NCBI GenBank assembly: GCA_035318745.1
Contig: DATHEA010000002.1
Location: 62,001 to 126,000 of the forward strand
Origin: VRUE01 sp035318745
Lineage (GTDB): Bacteria; Actinomycetota; Thermoleophilia; Solirubrobacterales; 70-9
Length of the DNA stretch: 64,000 nucleotides
Reading direction: 5' to 3'
The stretch's first letter is position 1. Each line of letters starts with the position of its first letter. Under the pieces are notes generated by a model. It was not told the origin of the DNA. It saw only the letters and a program-made list of their open reading frames with translations, and made no database searches. Below, piece by piece: positions 18,458 through 28,200 of the stretch. The translations under genes and the position numbers were made by a program.

Positions 18458-19276
18458 ATGCGTAGGGGTCTGATCTTGGTACTGGCGATGGTCGCCGCCA
18501 TCCTGGTCACGGCTACCGACGCGAACACGGTGAGTTGCACGCTCAGCTCTTGCCCTGGTCCTCGGGAGCTAGTCGCGACCTTTGGCGGCACCGTCTCGCC
18601 TGGAAAGCTGCCAAGGAACGACTATGTACCGGTCAACGCAAACGTATTCGGCAGAATCGCGACCACCGACGGCACCCATCCTTCCGCTCTCCGCGAAGCC
18701 GTCGTCGATATCGATAAGGACATCGGGGTCCGTGTCAAAAGGCTTCCAGTCTGTCTCTCAGGCCCCCACTACGACATACGCGAACCAGATGGCGGGAGAA
18801 GCAAGATAGAAAAGACTTGCCCCGGTGCCCTCATCGGCAGAGGGGAAGCACAGTTCGAGATCGCCTTCCCCGAACAGGAACCGATCAAGGTCACGAGTCC
18901 GCTGCTCGTCATCAACGGAGGCGAAAAGGGCGGCGAGGTCACGCTGCTGATCCACACCTTCATCTCCGTGCCGGCGCCGACGGCCATCGTCACCACGGTC
19001 ACGATTACGAGGAAGGGCAGCGGAATCCACGCAGTCGCGAAAGTCCCAGTCATCGCCGGCGGCAGCGGCTCCCTGATCGGCTTCAACTTCAAGCTCGGGA
19101 AGACCTACTCCTACGAGGGCAAGAAGGTCGGCTACTTCGAGGCCAAGTGCCCGGACGGGGTCTTCAAGATCAACTTCCCTGAGCTCCTATTCGAGAATGA
19201 AGCGCACACGCCCGGTGTCGCGGCGGCGACGGGCCTGAAGGGCAGTCAAACGGTTCCCTGCACGCCGTACGGGTAA
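18458..19276 (+). CDS. Secreted four-cysteine family protein, paralogue 2
   Basis: A 272-residue protein closely related to the preceding paralogue (same DGTHPSALREAVVDIDKD, INGGEKGGEVTLLIHTFI and GYFEAKCPDGVF blocks), evidently a tandem duplicate. The signal peptide covers about residues 1-22. It differs by two extra cysteines near the mature N-terminus (CTLSSC) and an insert before the second conserved cysteine (REPDGGRSKIEKTC). It starts 32 bases after a strong terminator and converges on the last mce gene with only 11 bases between stops. Function unknown. Confidence 0.8.
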   Translation: MRRGLILVLAMVAAILVTATDANTVSCTLSSCPGPRELVATFGGTVSPGKLPRNDYVPVNANVFGRIATTDGTHPSALREAVVDIDKDIGVRVKRLPVCLSGPHYDIREPDGGRSKIEKTCPGALIGRGEAQFEIAFPEQEPIKVTSPLLVINGGEKGGEVTLLIHTFISVPAPTAIVTTVTITRKGSGIHAVAKVPVIAGGSGSLIGFNFKLGKTYSYEGKKVGYFEAKCPDGVFKINFPELLFENEAHTPGVAAATGLKGSQTVPCTPYG

Positions 19277-19287
19277 CCCTCCGGGCT

Positions 19288-20832
19288 CTATTCGCCCTGT
19301 TCGAAGGTGTGCTGGTAGCTGGTCGCCGGGCCGCTGCCGTAGATCGGCTGGAAGGGCGCCTGCGGTTCGCAGCCGGGTGCCAGGATGCTCGAGGAGCTTT
19401 GCTGTTCGGCGAAGGCATAGTGCTTCAACCGGTTGAAGAAGTCCGTCGCTTTGGCGACGTCACCCCCGGTCCTTTCGTTGAACGCTTTTTCGTTGGGCGT
19501 GTTGGAGTCGAGGGACGCCGTAATTCCTGAGCTGCACTGGCGAGTATCGAAGTTGAGCAGGCCCTTGGCCAGGCGGCCGTAGGCGCCTGGCTGGCTATAT
19601 GCGTTGTTGCGGTTGGTGGTGGTGCGGTTGGGATAGGCCGCCAGCGTTTCGGGGCCGAGCGGGCCGAGCGCTCGCAGAACGTGGACCTGTTCCCCCTGGG
19701 TGTTGAGGTGGACCCCGTTGGTCGCCGCTGCGACATTCCCCAACAGGCCACTGACCTCGTTTTTGTAGAGACCAAGGCCAGTGAGGATCGGGTTGAGATT
19801 GCGCAGGAAGGGATCGAGCGCCCGCAGGAGGACGGGGAAGTCGCCACGGAGGAACTTGCGCAGGGCGGGGAAGCCGCTGGGGGCGCGGTCGATGACCGTT
19901 TCCAGCCCTTCGAAGAAGCCCTTCGCCTGCGGCGCAAAGTTCGAGAAGGCGACAAGGGTCGGCGAGAGCTGCTTTGCCGCGGGGACCAGCTGGCGGAAGA
20001 GAGGATCGGAGTTGAGGGCGAACTCTTTGAGCCGGTTGAAGGTCAGCCGCTGTTCATCCTCGAAGGTCGGGAAGGCGCGGAACAGCGCTTCGATGTCGCG
20101 GTCACGGGCGGCAGTCGTACTGAAGACGGCATTGGAGTTGCGGATCAGACCGGCAAGCTCACCCTGGCGACCGCGCAAGGCGTTGAGGGCGACGGTGCCA
20201 TTGCTGAACAGCTGCTTGACCGCGACCCGCTGGGTGTCGAGCACGCGGAAGACCTTGTCGAATTCGGTGAAGAACGGATCGAGCTCGGCCAGGGCGTTGG
20301 AGAAGGACTGGCCCTGGCCGGAAATTGAGACGGCGCCTTCCTGCATCCATTCCTGGAAGGCGGCGCGGGTGCGCGGGTTGAAGGTGCGGAAGATCTCGTC
20401 GAGCTGGGCCGATTCGGCGACGTTGGCGCTGGAAAGCGTGCCCCCGTCGGGCAGGTGGGGGCCGTGGGTGTTGCCCGGGGTCAGTTCGACATAGGTCTCG
20501 CCGAGCAGGGTCTTGGTGCGGAGGATCGCCCGCGTGCCGCGCGGGAGCGGGGCGTACTTGTCTTCGATGTCGATCGTCGCCTCGGCCTGCTGGCCGTCAG
20601 GCGACTCTTCGATGTTCTGAACTTTGCCGACCGAGACGCCGGAGATCCGCACGTCGGACTGCTGGGCGAGTTGGGTCGCCTCATTGAAGGGGACCTTGAT
20701 CTCGTAGGGCTTCGCCTTGAACGGCGTCGGCCCGCCGAAGGTGATCCAGAGAAAGAGCAGGATGCCGAAGCACGACAGGGCGAAGCCGGCGATGACGAGG
20801 AGTTGCGCGGTGCTGGGGGCTCGCTTGCTCAT
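19288..20832 (-). CDS. Mce-family protein, sixth of six
   Basis: A 514-residue protein with an N-terminal signal-anchor (LLVIAGFALSCFGILLFLW), an MlaD/Mce domain (about residues 40-125: SDVRISGVSVGKVQNIEESP, LRTKTLLGETYVELTPG) and a long helical region. The C-terminal third carries cysteines (TRQCSSGI, APGCEP). Mce proteins form hexameric assemblies that carry lipids across the envelope. It is the last gene of a six-gene cluster with overlapping stops and starts, matching the six different Mce subunits of mycobacterial systems. The cargo is unknown. Confidence 0.9.
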   Translation of the reverse strand: MSKRAPSTAQLLVIAGFALSCFGILLFLWITFGGPTPFKAKPYEIKVPFNEATQLAQQSDVRISGVSVGKVQNIEESPDGQQAEATIDIEDKYAPLPRGTRAILRTKTLLGETYVELTPGNTHGPHLPDGGTLSSANVAESAQLDEIFRTFNPRTRAAFQEWMQEGAVSISGQGQSFSNALAELDPFFTEFDKVFRVLDTQRVAVKQLFSNGTVALNALRGRQGELAGLIRNSNAVFSTTAARDRDIEALFRAFPTFEDEQRLTFNRLKEFALNSDPLFRQLVPAAKQLSPTLVAFSNFAPQAKGFFEGLETVIDRAPSGFPALRKFLRGDFPVLLRALDPFLRNLNPILTGLGLYKNEVSGLLGNVAAATNGVHLNTQGEQVHVLRALGPLGPETLAAYPNRTTTNRNNAYSQPGAYGRLAKGLLNFDTRQCSSGITASLDSNTPNEKAFNERTGGDVAKATDFFNRLKHYAFAEQQSSSSILAPGCEPQAPFQPIYGSGPATSYQHTFEQGE

Positions 20833-22226
20833 TCTTCGCTGAATTCGCAGTGTCCGGAGGGGGTTTCGGCGGGGATTTCTTCGGGCGTGGGGATTCGCGT
20901 CCCCTGCGTCAGGGTCCGCAGGTAAGGCTTCTGCGGGATCAGGCCATAGCCGAGGTAGGAGCCGTTGCAGGAGAGCATCAAGACGCTGCGAGCGATCGGC
21001 CCGCCCGCATCGGCCAGGTTGAAGGTCGCGTTGATGTTGTGGTTGAGCCAGGGCAGGTAGAAGAGGAAGCTCTGCCTGCTGTCCTTCGGCTTGTAGGCAA
21101 GCTCGTTGAGGAGGCTGTTGATCGCGCCCAGCGAGGTGCCGAAGTTGCTCACCGACGTGTTGAGATCCGAGGCGCCTTCGTTGAGGTGGGTGAGCACGGG
21201 ACGGACCTGGCGGGTGAAGGGACGAATCTGGTCGCGGATCGGCGCCGTCGTCTGCCTGAAGAGCTGCTCGTTGGCCTTAAAGGCGGGCACCGAGGCCTGC
21301 GCCTGCGGGATCAGGCCGAGCAGCGCCGGGCGGGCCGCGGTCGAGAACCGGTCGGAGCTGGCCAGCGCCGAGCGCAGGGCGGTGAGGGTGGAGGGGAACT
21401 CGACCAGCGATTCCTGGATCGCCTGCTGCTGGTTGGCGAAGTTGCCGAGGGCGCCCTTGGAGGCGCTGACGAAGCGTTCGAGCTCGGAGTCGTGCCGGCC
21501 CAGTTCGGTCGTCAAGAGGCCGAAGTCGTGGATCACCCGGGCCAGCGCGACGCGACGCTGGGCGACGGCCCGGTTGAGGTCGGCGATGTAGTGGGAGAAG
21601 GGCTGGAGGCGGCGGAAGGCGCCCGAGAGCTGGCGACCGCGGCCGCCGATGCCCTGGGCGCCACCGGCTACGAGCAGCTGCAGGTACTGTTGCGTGTCCG
21701 TGTCGAGGGTCGAGAGGAACGCTTCGAACTGGATGCTCGGTTCGGTACGCGAGAGCGGGAAGCGGTAGCCGCTTTCGACGTGCTCGCTGCCGCTACCCGG
21801 TTCGATCTCGACGGTCATGTCGTTGAGGTTGGTTTTCGGCCGCAGCAGCAGGCTGGCATTGGGATGGATCAGCTTCAGGTACTTGGGCTCGATGTCCATG
21901 CCGATCACGGCGTGGCCGTCTTCGAGGTCGACCGAGGAGATCTTGCCGACCTGGATGCCGGCGATCACCACCGCCTGGCCCTGGCCCGGGGTGACTGCTT
22001 GAGCGTCGCTGAAGTCGGCGCTGAGGTGGACGAAGTCTTCGCCGACGAAGGGCGCCCACGAGGGCAGCGAGGCTTTCTGCTGGGTGAAGATCCAGAGCGT
22101 CATCACGATCGCGAGCAGGGTCAGGATGACAATCGCGATCGAGTCTTTACCGCGGCCGCGCGCCTGCCGCGAGAGCGAAGCGCGGAAGTGGCGCAGGCGG
22201 CTCACTTTGGGCTCCCGCTCGCTCAT
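20829..22226 (-). CDS. Mce-family protein, fifth of six
   Basis: A 465-residue Mce subunit. A basic cytoplasmic N-terminus of about 28 residues precedes the transmembrane anchor (SIAIVILTLLAIVMTLWIF). The Mce domain has AVVIAGIQVGKISSVDLEDG and LLLRPKTNLNDMTVEIEPGS. A long alpha-helical region follows, with repeated Leu/Ala heptads that in this family build a tunnel, and Cys occurs only near the C-terminus. Four-base overlaps with both neighbouring mce genes imply coupled translation and fixed stoichiometry. Confidence 0.9.
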   Translation of the reverse strand: MSEREPKVSRLRHFRASLSRQARGRGKDSIAIVILTLLAIVMTLWIFTQQKASLPSWAPFVGEDFVHLSADFSDAQAVTPGQGQAVVIAGIQVGKISSVDLEDGHAVIGMDIEPKYLKLIHPNASLLLRPKTNLNDMTVEIEPGSGSEHVESGYRFPLSRTEPSIQFEAFLSTLDTDTQQYLQLLVAGGAQGIGGRGRQLSGAFRRLQPFSHYIADLNRAVAQRRVALARVIHDFGLLTTELGRHDSELERFVSASKGALGNFANQQQAIQESLVEFPSTLTALRSALASSDRFSTAARPALLGLIPQAQASVPAFKANEQLFRQTTAPIRDQIRPFTRQVRPVLTHLNEGASDLNTSVSNFGTSLGAINSLLNELAYKPKDSRQSFLFYLPWLNHNINATFNLADAGGPIARSVLMLSCNGSYLGYGLIPQKPYLRTLTQGTRIPTPEEIPAETPSGHCEFSEE

Positions 22227-23731
22227 GGGCGGGTCACCGCCGTCAGGCTGGGCGGGCCGACCTGGCCGAGCTTGCCGTTTACGTCGGGGACGGGCTGGGT
22301 CGAGCAGCGCACTTCGGGTTTCTTCGGTGGACGCCCGCCCAGTTGCGGCTGCACCCCTTCAGGGGCCGCAGCCACGTTCGCCCAGTCCTGTTTGTCGGTA
22401 CTGAGGTTGCCCGAGGGGTTTTCCTGTTTGACCAGGGTGCCGCCGCCGCCCGGCTGTGCCCGCAGGTAAGGCCCGTTGCCGTCGAAGTTCTGACCCCAGC
22501 CGGCGAAGTTGGCGAGGTAGTAGAAGAACTCGCGGTAGTTGGGGCCGGTCTGGAAGCGGTCTTCGATCGTCTCGTTGCCGGTCGGCACGAAAACTTTGCT
22601 GGTGCAGAGACTGATGCGGTTGCTCTGTGGCAGCGTGTTCGATTTACCCGCCTGCGCCGCGCCGGCAAGCCCAGGCGACGATTCCTGCAGCAGCCTGGCG
22701 ACGCCGCCGGCCTCCTTACCGGAGAGCAGCGGCCTGGCCTGGGCGATCCACGGTTTCGCCGCGGAGATCAGCGCGGGCAGCTCGGCGACCGCGGGACGGA
22801 ACTCGATCGCCCAGGCGCGCAGCGGCGGCAGCGAGCTATTGAGGCTGGCCAGAGCCTTGCGACCGATCCGCAGCGTCGGCGCCAGCCGTTCCACCGTCGT
22901 CGAAAGGTTCTTCGACTGGGCGGCGAGCGCGCCGGTGAAGGTATTGAAGTTGACGATCAGGCCCTGCAGGTCGGCCTCGTGCCTGGCGAGCGCGCCGAAA
23001 GCCCGCCCGGTGCCGGCCACCAGGCGGGAGAGGTCACCGGGGCTGGTGCCGAGGAGGGCGTTGGTGACCTGGGCGCTGTAGCGACCGGCATCGCCGCCGT
23101 ATTTGAAGGCGCCGTTGAGGCCTTCGGCGCCGGTCTTGCCCTTCGCCTCGGGCAGCTGGGTCGCGTCTTCAGCAGTGGTCGGCTTGCGGTTGAGCGCGGT
23201 GCCAAAACTCTCCAGCAGGCGGCTGAGGTCGGCGCGCACGGGGGACTGCAGCGCGGTGAGGATCTCGTCGAGCTGGACGCCGGTCGAGGTATGACTGACC
23301 GGGATCGTCGCGCCGCTGTCCATCTCCGGCACGCTGGGACTGCCAGGGTCGAGGTCGACGAAGAAGTTGCCCTCGAGGAAGATCCGCGGGCGGATATCGG
23401 CGAAGGCGTCGTCGTGGATCGGCCGGCCCTTGCCGTCGACGGTGAAGGTGACCTTGGTGTTGTCGCCGTCGCGGCCGACTTCGATCACTTTGCCGACGTC
23501 CACCCCGGCGATCCGCACCGGCGAGTTGGTCGAGATGTTGACGCCGTTGGAGAAGGTGGCGTTGAGCGTGTAGCCGTAGCCGGTGAAGGGCACGTGCTTG
23601 GTGAAGGCCAGGTAGGGGCCGACGGTGAAGACGAGGATGAAGATCACGGCGATCGCGGCGTTGCTCGGCCGCCACTTGAAGCGGCTGTCGGTGGCCCCGA
23701 CCCTGGTGTCGCGCTCCGGCAGGCGTCCCAT
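22223..23731 (-). CDS. Mce-family protein, fourth of six
   Basis: A 502-residue Mce subunit with a transmembrane anchor at about residues 25-44 (AAIAVIFILVFTVGPYLAF). The Mce domain reads SPVRIAGVDVGKVIEVGRDG and RIFLEGNFFVDLDPGSPSVP. The helical region spans about 140-330, and a Pro/Gly/Gln-rich C-terminus follows. It overlaps mce gene 3 by one base and gene 5 by four bases. It probably forms part of a hetero-hexamer with the other five products. Confidence 0.9.
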   Translation of the reverse strand: MGRLPERDTRVGATDSRFKWRPSNAAIAVIFILVFTVGPYLAFTKHVPFTGYGYTLNATFSNGVNISTNSPVRIAGVDVGKVIEVGRDGDNTKVTFTVDGKGRPIHDDAFADIRPRIFLEGNFFVDLDPGSPSVPEMDSGATIPVSHTSTGVQLDEILTALQSPVRADLSRLLESFGTALNRKPTTAEDATQLPEAKGKTGAEGLNGAFKYGGDAGRYSAQVTNALLGTSPGDLSRLVAGTGRAFGALARHEADLQGLIVNFNTFTGALAAQSKNLSTTVERLAPTLRIGRKALASLNSSLPPLRAWAIEFRPAVAELPALISAAKPWIAQARPLLSGKEAGGVARLLQESSPGLAGAAQAGKSNTLPQSNRISLCTSKVFVPTGNETIEDRFQTGPNYREFFYYLANFAGWGQNFDGNGPYLRAQPGGGGTLVKQENPSGNLSTDKQDWANVAAAPEGVQPQLGGRPPKKPEVRCSTQPVPDVNGKLGQVGPPSLTAVTRP

Positions 23732-25131
23732 CAGCCTTCGCCCCCCCTCGTCGCCGTGCCCCAGAGTTCAGGCGAGTGGCCGATCACGGTCTTGCCTGAG
23801 GCGTAGCGCTCGTTGCCGGCTTCGCAGGTCCCGTCCTGGCCGGTTTTGGGATACGGGTTGAAATGGAGGTGGTTCTTCTTTTCCGGGCCGTTGGCGGGCG
23901 CCGAGGAGGGCGCCGACTCGGCGTTCGGTCCATCTGGCGCCTCGAAGGAGAGCACGGAGAGCCAGTTGCCATTGCCGTTCGATTCGCTGAAGGCGTCGGC
24001 GAGGTTGTTGAAGACGAGGCTGAGGTAATTGCAGGTGGTCTGGGCGGGGGCGATGTACTTGATCGTCGGGGCGAGCACTTCGTTGGTGTCGGTGAGCAGT
24101 TCGAGCCCGTTGAAGACGCCCGCCTCGCCCTGGAAGTCGAGCAGCGCTTCGGCCGTCGGGTTCAGCTGCGCGTAGAGCGCCGGCGAGCGGTTGAGAGCGG
24201 GGATGCCGGCACGCAGGGCGGCGTTGATCGTCGGCGAGGTTTTGCCCAGAGCGCGGGCGCCGGGCTCGAGCGCGGTGAAGAAGCGGCCCGAATCGCGGAA
24301 GAAGGGCCGCAGCGCCGGCAGGTCGGCGGTCACCGCTTCCAGGGTCGGCGGCCCTTTGACGATCGTTTCCTGGATGAACGGCCGCGAGACACGGGCGAAG
24401 GCGGCGAAGGTGCGATCGAGGGCGACGAACATGCTCGCCTGCTGCTCGGCGACCGGGGCTACCGTGGCCGAGAGGTCCTCGAGCGCTTCCCAGAAGCCGC
24501 CGAAGTTGGTGCTCGGTTCGACCAGCGAACGCAGTACGGGCTGGCCGTGTTCGGCGAGGCTGCGCAGGGCGCCGAAGGCGGCGTTGATCTGCGGACCACG
24601 GCCGGCGAAGGCGTTGCCGAAGCCGGCGTTGGTGCGCTGGATCGCGGTGCGGGTTTTCTCGTCGAACATGTCGAAGAACTGGTCGATGTCGACCGGTTCG
24701 GGCCGGGCGGCGGAGAGTGGGATGGTTTCGCCCGCCGCCAGGCCCTTGCGGGAGTCGCCGGGGACGATCTGGAGGTACTTGAGGCCGAGCGGGGATTTGG
24801 GGCGGATGATCATCGTCGAGTTGGCCGGAATCGGTTCGGCGCCCTTGTCGAGGCTGAGGTCGAGTTCGGCGGCGATCGCGCCGTTGCCGATCTGCACCGG
24901 CTTGACTTCCTTGACCACGCCGACCCGCGAGCCGCCGATCCGCACCTCGTTGCCTTTGACCAGCGCGTTGGCGTTGGGCACACGGGCCTTGAGGTTGTAG
25001 GTGGAGACGAAGGGAAGGCCGTTGTTGGCGTTGTAGGCGAGGAAGACGGCGACGATCACGACCAGGACGGTGACCGCGCCGACGATCACCGGGTTGCTCG
25101 CGACTCCCTGTATGCCGCCGCGATTCCTCAT
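23731..25131 (-). CDS. Mce-family protein, third of six
   Basis: A 466-residue Mce subunit. The anchor helix is at about residues 14-33 (VIVGAVTVLVVIVAVFLAY). The Mce domain contains NEVRIGGSRVGVVKEVKPVQ and RPKSPLGLKYLQIVPGDSRK. The helical domain spans about 150-330. A Pro/Ser-rich tail ends in a segment with one Cys. It is coupled to its neighbours by one- and four-base overlaps. Same inferred envelope lipid-transport role as the rest of the cluster. Confidence 0.9.
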   Translation of the reverse strand: MRNRGGIQGVASNPVIVGAVTVLVVIVAVFLAYNANNGLPFVSTYNLKARVPNANALVKGNEVRIGGSRVGVVKEVKPVQIGNGAIAAELDLSLDKGAEPIPANSTMIIRPKSPLGLKYLQIVPGDSRKGLAAGETIPLSAARPEPVDIDQFFDMFDEKTRTAIQRTNAGFGNAFAGRGPQINAAFGALRSLAEHGQPVLRSLVEPSTNFGGFWEALEDLSATVAPVAEQQASMFVALDRTFAAFARVSRPFIQETIVKGPPTLEAVTADLPALRPFFRDSGRFFTALEPGARALGKTSPTINAALRAGIPALNRSPALYAQLNPTAEALLDFQGEAGVFNGLELLTDTNEVLAPTIKYIAPAQTTCNYLSLVFNNLADAFSESNGNGNWLSVLSFEAPDGPNAESAPSSAPANGPEKKNHLHFNPYPKTGQDGTCEAGNERYASGKTVIGHSPELWGTATRGGEG

Positions 25132-26654
25132 GGTCCCAGGAGGTAGTCGAGGAGGGCACGTTGAGGAGCGGCGGGCTTCGCCTTGGCGCCGAGCTGTTTG
25201 CTTTCGTCGAGGCTTGGGGCTTTCCGGGTGGATGCCGGCGGGACCGGGGTAGGCGATACAGAGGACGTTGCGCCCGCGGACGTACCGCCGGTCTGACCGC
25301 CAAGGCTTTCCTGCATCCGTCTATACAGCGCAAGCGCATCGGAGGACGATGCCGCTTCTTCTTCACTAGAACCCGGTCCGTTGAAGTTCGCCGAGCAGCC
25401 GCTGGTCGGCGCCGTTACATAGTCGATGCAGTTGGTCAGCGCAAAGAGGCTGCGGGTGAAGTGACCGTACTGGTCGAATTCGTTGGTCGACCCGGCGCTG
25501 TTGTAGATCAGGTCGGCGAGGCCGTCGAAGCCCTTGTTCTTCCTGGTGCTGACCAGGAACTGGGCCAGTTCGGTGGTCGGGCCGGCGCCGCTGGTAGCAA
25601 AGTCGCGGATCTTCGAAACAACCGGATCGGCGGCGCGGATCTTCGGGCCGGCGACCTCGCCGCTCGCGCCGAGCGACTTCAGGGAGACAGTCGAGGCGGC
25701 CGAGAAGGGGGTAAGGGCGCGGGTCGCCTGGGTCAGCGCGGGGGCGGCCTTGGCCAGCGATTCGGCCACCGGCGTGCCGGCCTTGGAGAAGTATTCGAAG
25801 CTGCCCATCGTCTGGCGCAGCTCACGCAGGAAGGCGGGGAGCTTCTGCAGCGAGGCTTCCAGCGCGGGGCCCTTTTCGGTGCTGGCCTGCGCGGCGGCGC
25901 CGGCGTTGGCGAAGAAGCCGGCGACGCTGCTGCGCCGGCGCGAGAGCGGGCCGAGGATTTCCTCCGAATCGGAGGAGAGCTGGGCCAGCTGGTCGCGCTG
26001 CGCGTTGAGGATGCCGAAGACGCGGTCGGCGTCGCGCAGCACCGGGTTGGCGCGCTTGACGGCTTCCTCGATGTCTTCGCCGCGCCCGGCGAGGCCGGCG
26101 CCGAGTTCGTTGAGGATCAGGCGGAAGCGCTGCGCGTAGGTCAGCTGGTTGATGTTGTTGATCAGGTCCGGATCGACGCTGGTGCTGTTGTTCCCCAGCG
26201 GCAGCAGGTACTGGCCGGCGCCTGGCTTGTCGTCGGGGATCTGTTTCAGTTCGGGGGCCGGCTTGGAGCCCGGAGCACGCGGCAGGGTGGGCGTGCAGTC
26301 GACGAACTTCTCACCGATCAGCGACTGCGGCCGGATCAGGCAGCTGGCATCGCTGCGGAAGTCCTGGAAACCAGGGTCTTCGATCTTCATCGCGATCACG
26401 GCCTTGCCCGGCACCGCCTGCGGCTTGCCGTTCTTGTAGCTGTCGACCTCGCCCGGCATCGTCACGCCGACCGATTCGATTTCACCGACGGTCGCGCCGG
26501 CGACCCGCACTTCCTCGCCCGAGACCATGAACCCACCGCTGTCGAAGATGCCGCGGACGACGTAGCCGCCACTGTTCCCGCCGCCGCCGGAGATCAGCAC
26601 GACGACGACCACGATCGCGGCGACCAGCCCGGCTGCGAGTAGCCATTTCCTCAT
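25128..26654 (-). CDS. Mce-family protein, second of six
   Basis: A 508-residue Mce subunit with an N-terminal anchor directly after the start (WLLAAGLVAAIVVVVVLI). The Mce domain has EEVRVAGATVGEIESVGVTM and CLIRPQSLIGEKFVDCTPTL; the two cysteines flanking this beta strand are unusual among the six. The helical domain is followed by a long low-complexity Ser/Pro/Ala tail (about residues 425-508). It overlaps both neighbours by four bases. Confidence 0.9.
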   Translation of the reverse strand: MRKWLLAAGLVAAIVVVVVLISGGGGNSGGYVVRGIFDSGGFMVSGEEVRVAGATVGEIESVGVTMPGEVDSYKNGKPQAVPGKAVIAMKIEDPGFQDFRSDASCLIRPQSLIGEKFVDCTPTLPRAPGSKPAPELKQIPDDKPGAGQYLLPLGNNSTSVDPDLINNINQLTYAQRFRLILNELGAGLAGRGEDIEEAVKRANPVLRDADRVFGILNAQRDQLAQLSSDSEEILGPLSRRRSSVAGFFANAGAAAQASTEKGPALEASLQKLPAFLRELRQTMGSFEYFSKAGTPVAESLAKAAPALTQATRALTPFSAASTVSLKSLGASGEVAGPKIRAADPVVSKIRDFATSGAGPTTELAQFLVSTRKNKGFDGLADLIYNSAGSTNEFDQYGHFTRSLFALTNCIDYVTAPTSGCSANFNGPGSSEEEAASSSDALALYRRMQESLGGQTGGTSAGATSSVSPTPVPPASTRKAPSLDESKQLGAKAKPAAPQRALLDYLLGP

Positions 26655-28057
26655 GGTCCGGGTGGCGCGTCGGCCGGGTCGCAGGCGGAGGATGGGCTTA
26701 CGCCGGAACCGGCGAAGGGCGGTTCGGTGTAGGGGTTGGAGTGGTCGGGCGCGGACTGGGTTCCGCTACCGGGACAGGGCCGACGTACGGCGGCGGAGCT
26801 GCCAAAGGCGTTGAACTGTTCGCTGGGTTTGATCGGTTCCAGCTTGCCGTTGCTGCTGTTGCGCTGGAACAGGTTGAGAGCCAGCTGGGCACGGGCGTAG
26901 TGGCCGTTGCCGTCGTAGTAGCCGGTGACCTGGCCGAGCTTGCCGAAGCCGTTGAAGATGTCCGGCGTGTAGGCGCGAGCGAAGTTGAGCGTCGGTTGGA
27001 AGGCGTCGATCGCCTGTTCGGCGTGCGGGAAGGCCGTGGCCGAACGTTCGTGCACCGCCGGCAGGAAGCCGAGCGCTTCGGCGGTGTCGTTGGCGAAGCC
27101 TTCGCGGTTGACGCTGAGGCGGAAGTTCTTGAAGACCGGCACAGCTTTGGAGAGGACCGGGCGCAATTCGCTCAGGAAGGGCGCCAGGTTCTTGGTCGCC
27201 GGCTTCGCCGTTTCGACCAGCGGGTCGAGGTCGTCGAGGGCGGCGCGGAGGTTGACGAAGGTGGTGTTGCTCTGGCGCATGAACGGCGGCAGCAGCCGCA
27301 GCGTCTGGTCGAGGGCTTTGTTCTTCGCCGCGATCGCGCCGAAGGCGGTGCTGGCGTTGGAGATCGCGCTCGAAAGCTCGCTGCCGCGCTGAGCGACCGC
27401 GGTGGAGAGCTTGCTGGAGCTGACGACGAACCGTTCGAGCAGGCCCTGATCTGCATTCAGTTCACGCGCGAAAGCGGACGTCCGGTTCAGTGCCGGACCA
27501 AAGTACTTGAAGGTCTGGTTGGCGTCCTTGCCCCGGTTGGAGAACTGTTCGGCGCTGCCGCGCACGAACTGACCCAGGGCGCGGCGTACCGGCGTCGGGA
27601 AAGTGTTGAGGAACTGGTCGAGATCGACCTCGGTCGTGGTCGAGCCGAGGCCGAGGATCGCGCCGTCGTCGAGCGCCGGGCTGCTGTTCGGCCCCGGGCT
27701 GATCGAGATGTAGTGGTTGGCGACGCCCGAGAGCGAGGTGGCGCGGATCACCGCGGTCGAGCCCTCGTGCAGCTCCTGGTCGACGCTGACTTCGATCTCG
27801 GCCAGGTTGTCGTCGGTGAGGCTGATGCTTTCTACCGAGCCGACCGCCTGGCCACCGATCAGCACCTGGTTGTCGGGGACGAGCTGGGCGGCGTTCTGGA
27901 AGACAAGCTTGTACTTGTGCCCGCCACCGCCGCCGAGGAGGACGACAGCGAGGGCGATGACGACGACCGCCAGGGCCACCAGGGCCGCAATTCGCGCTGG
28001 GGCGACCCCCCGGGCTTGCGCCGGGCTTTTCTCCTCGCCTAAGGAATTAGCAGCCAC
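26651..28057 (-). CDS. Mce-family protein, first of six
   Basis: First gene of the six-gene mce cluster; 468 residues from the GTG at 28057 (VAANSLGEEK). A further 26 codons are open upstream to 28135, and TACGAT on the reverse strand about 15 bases below that point may be a promoter, so the start is uncertain. The anchor helix is RIAALVALAVVVIALAVVLL. The Mce domain has NQVLIGGQAVGSVESISLTD and SLSGVANHYISISPGPNSSP, and a helical domain follows. The stop of the MmpL-like transporter gene lies 66 bases before the longer start, so the two may share a transcript. No YrbE permease gene is adjacent. Confidence 0.88.
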   Translation of the reverse strand: MAANSLGEEKSPAQARGVAPARIAALVALAVVVIALAVVLLGGGGGHKYKLVFQNAAQLVPDNQVLIGGQAVGSVESISLTDDNLAEIEVSVDQELHEGSTAVIRATSLSGVANHYISISPGPNSSPALDDGAILGLGSTTTEVDLDQFLNTFPTPVRRALGQFVRGSAEQFSNRGKDANQTFKYFGPALNRTSAFARELNADQGLLERFVVSSSKLSTAVAQRGSELSSAISNASTAFGAIAAKNKALDQTLRLLPPFMRQSNTTFVNLRAALDDLDPLVETAKPATKNLAPFLSELRPVLSKAVPVFKNFRLSVNREGFANDTAEALGFLPAVHERSATAFPHAEQAIDAFQPTLNFARAYTPDIFNGFGKLGQVTGYYDGNGHYARAQLALNLFQRNSSNGKLEPIKPSEQFNAFGSSAAVRRPCPGSGTQSAPDHSNPYTEPPFAGSGVSPSSACDPADAPPGP

Positions 28058-28200
28058 GGATCGTCGCTTGCGGTTCCCCCGCCTCCATACCGGGAAAACA
28101 AGCTGCCGAATCGTATCCGAGCGACCAGCCGCCACGCATGTGTCCCTGCCTGGCTTAACTCGAAGTCAACGCGCTGCATCTGGGCATGTTCGCGGACCGG

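Noticed and set aside
20850..25146. Long open frames on the + strand opposite the mce genes
   Set aside because: Their composition is the Arg/Gly/Asp/Glu-rich pattern produced by reading GC-rich genes antisense; the mce frames on the other strand have domains, anchors and tight overlaps.
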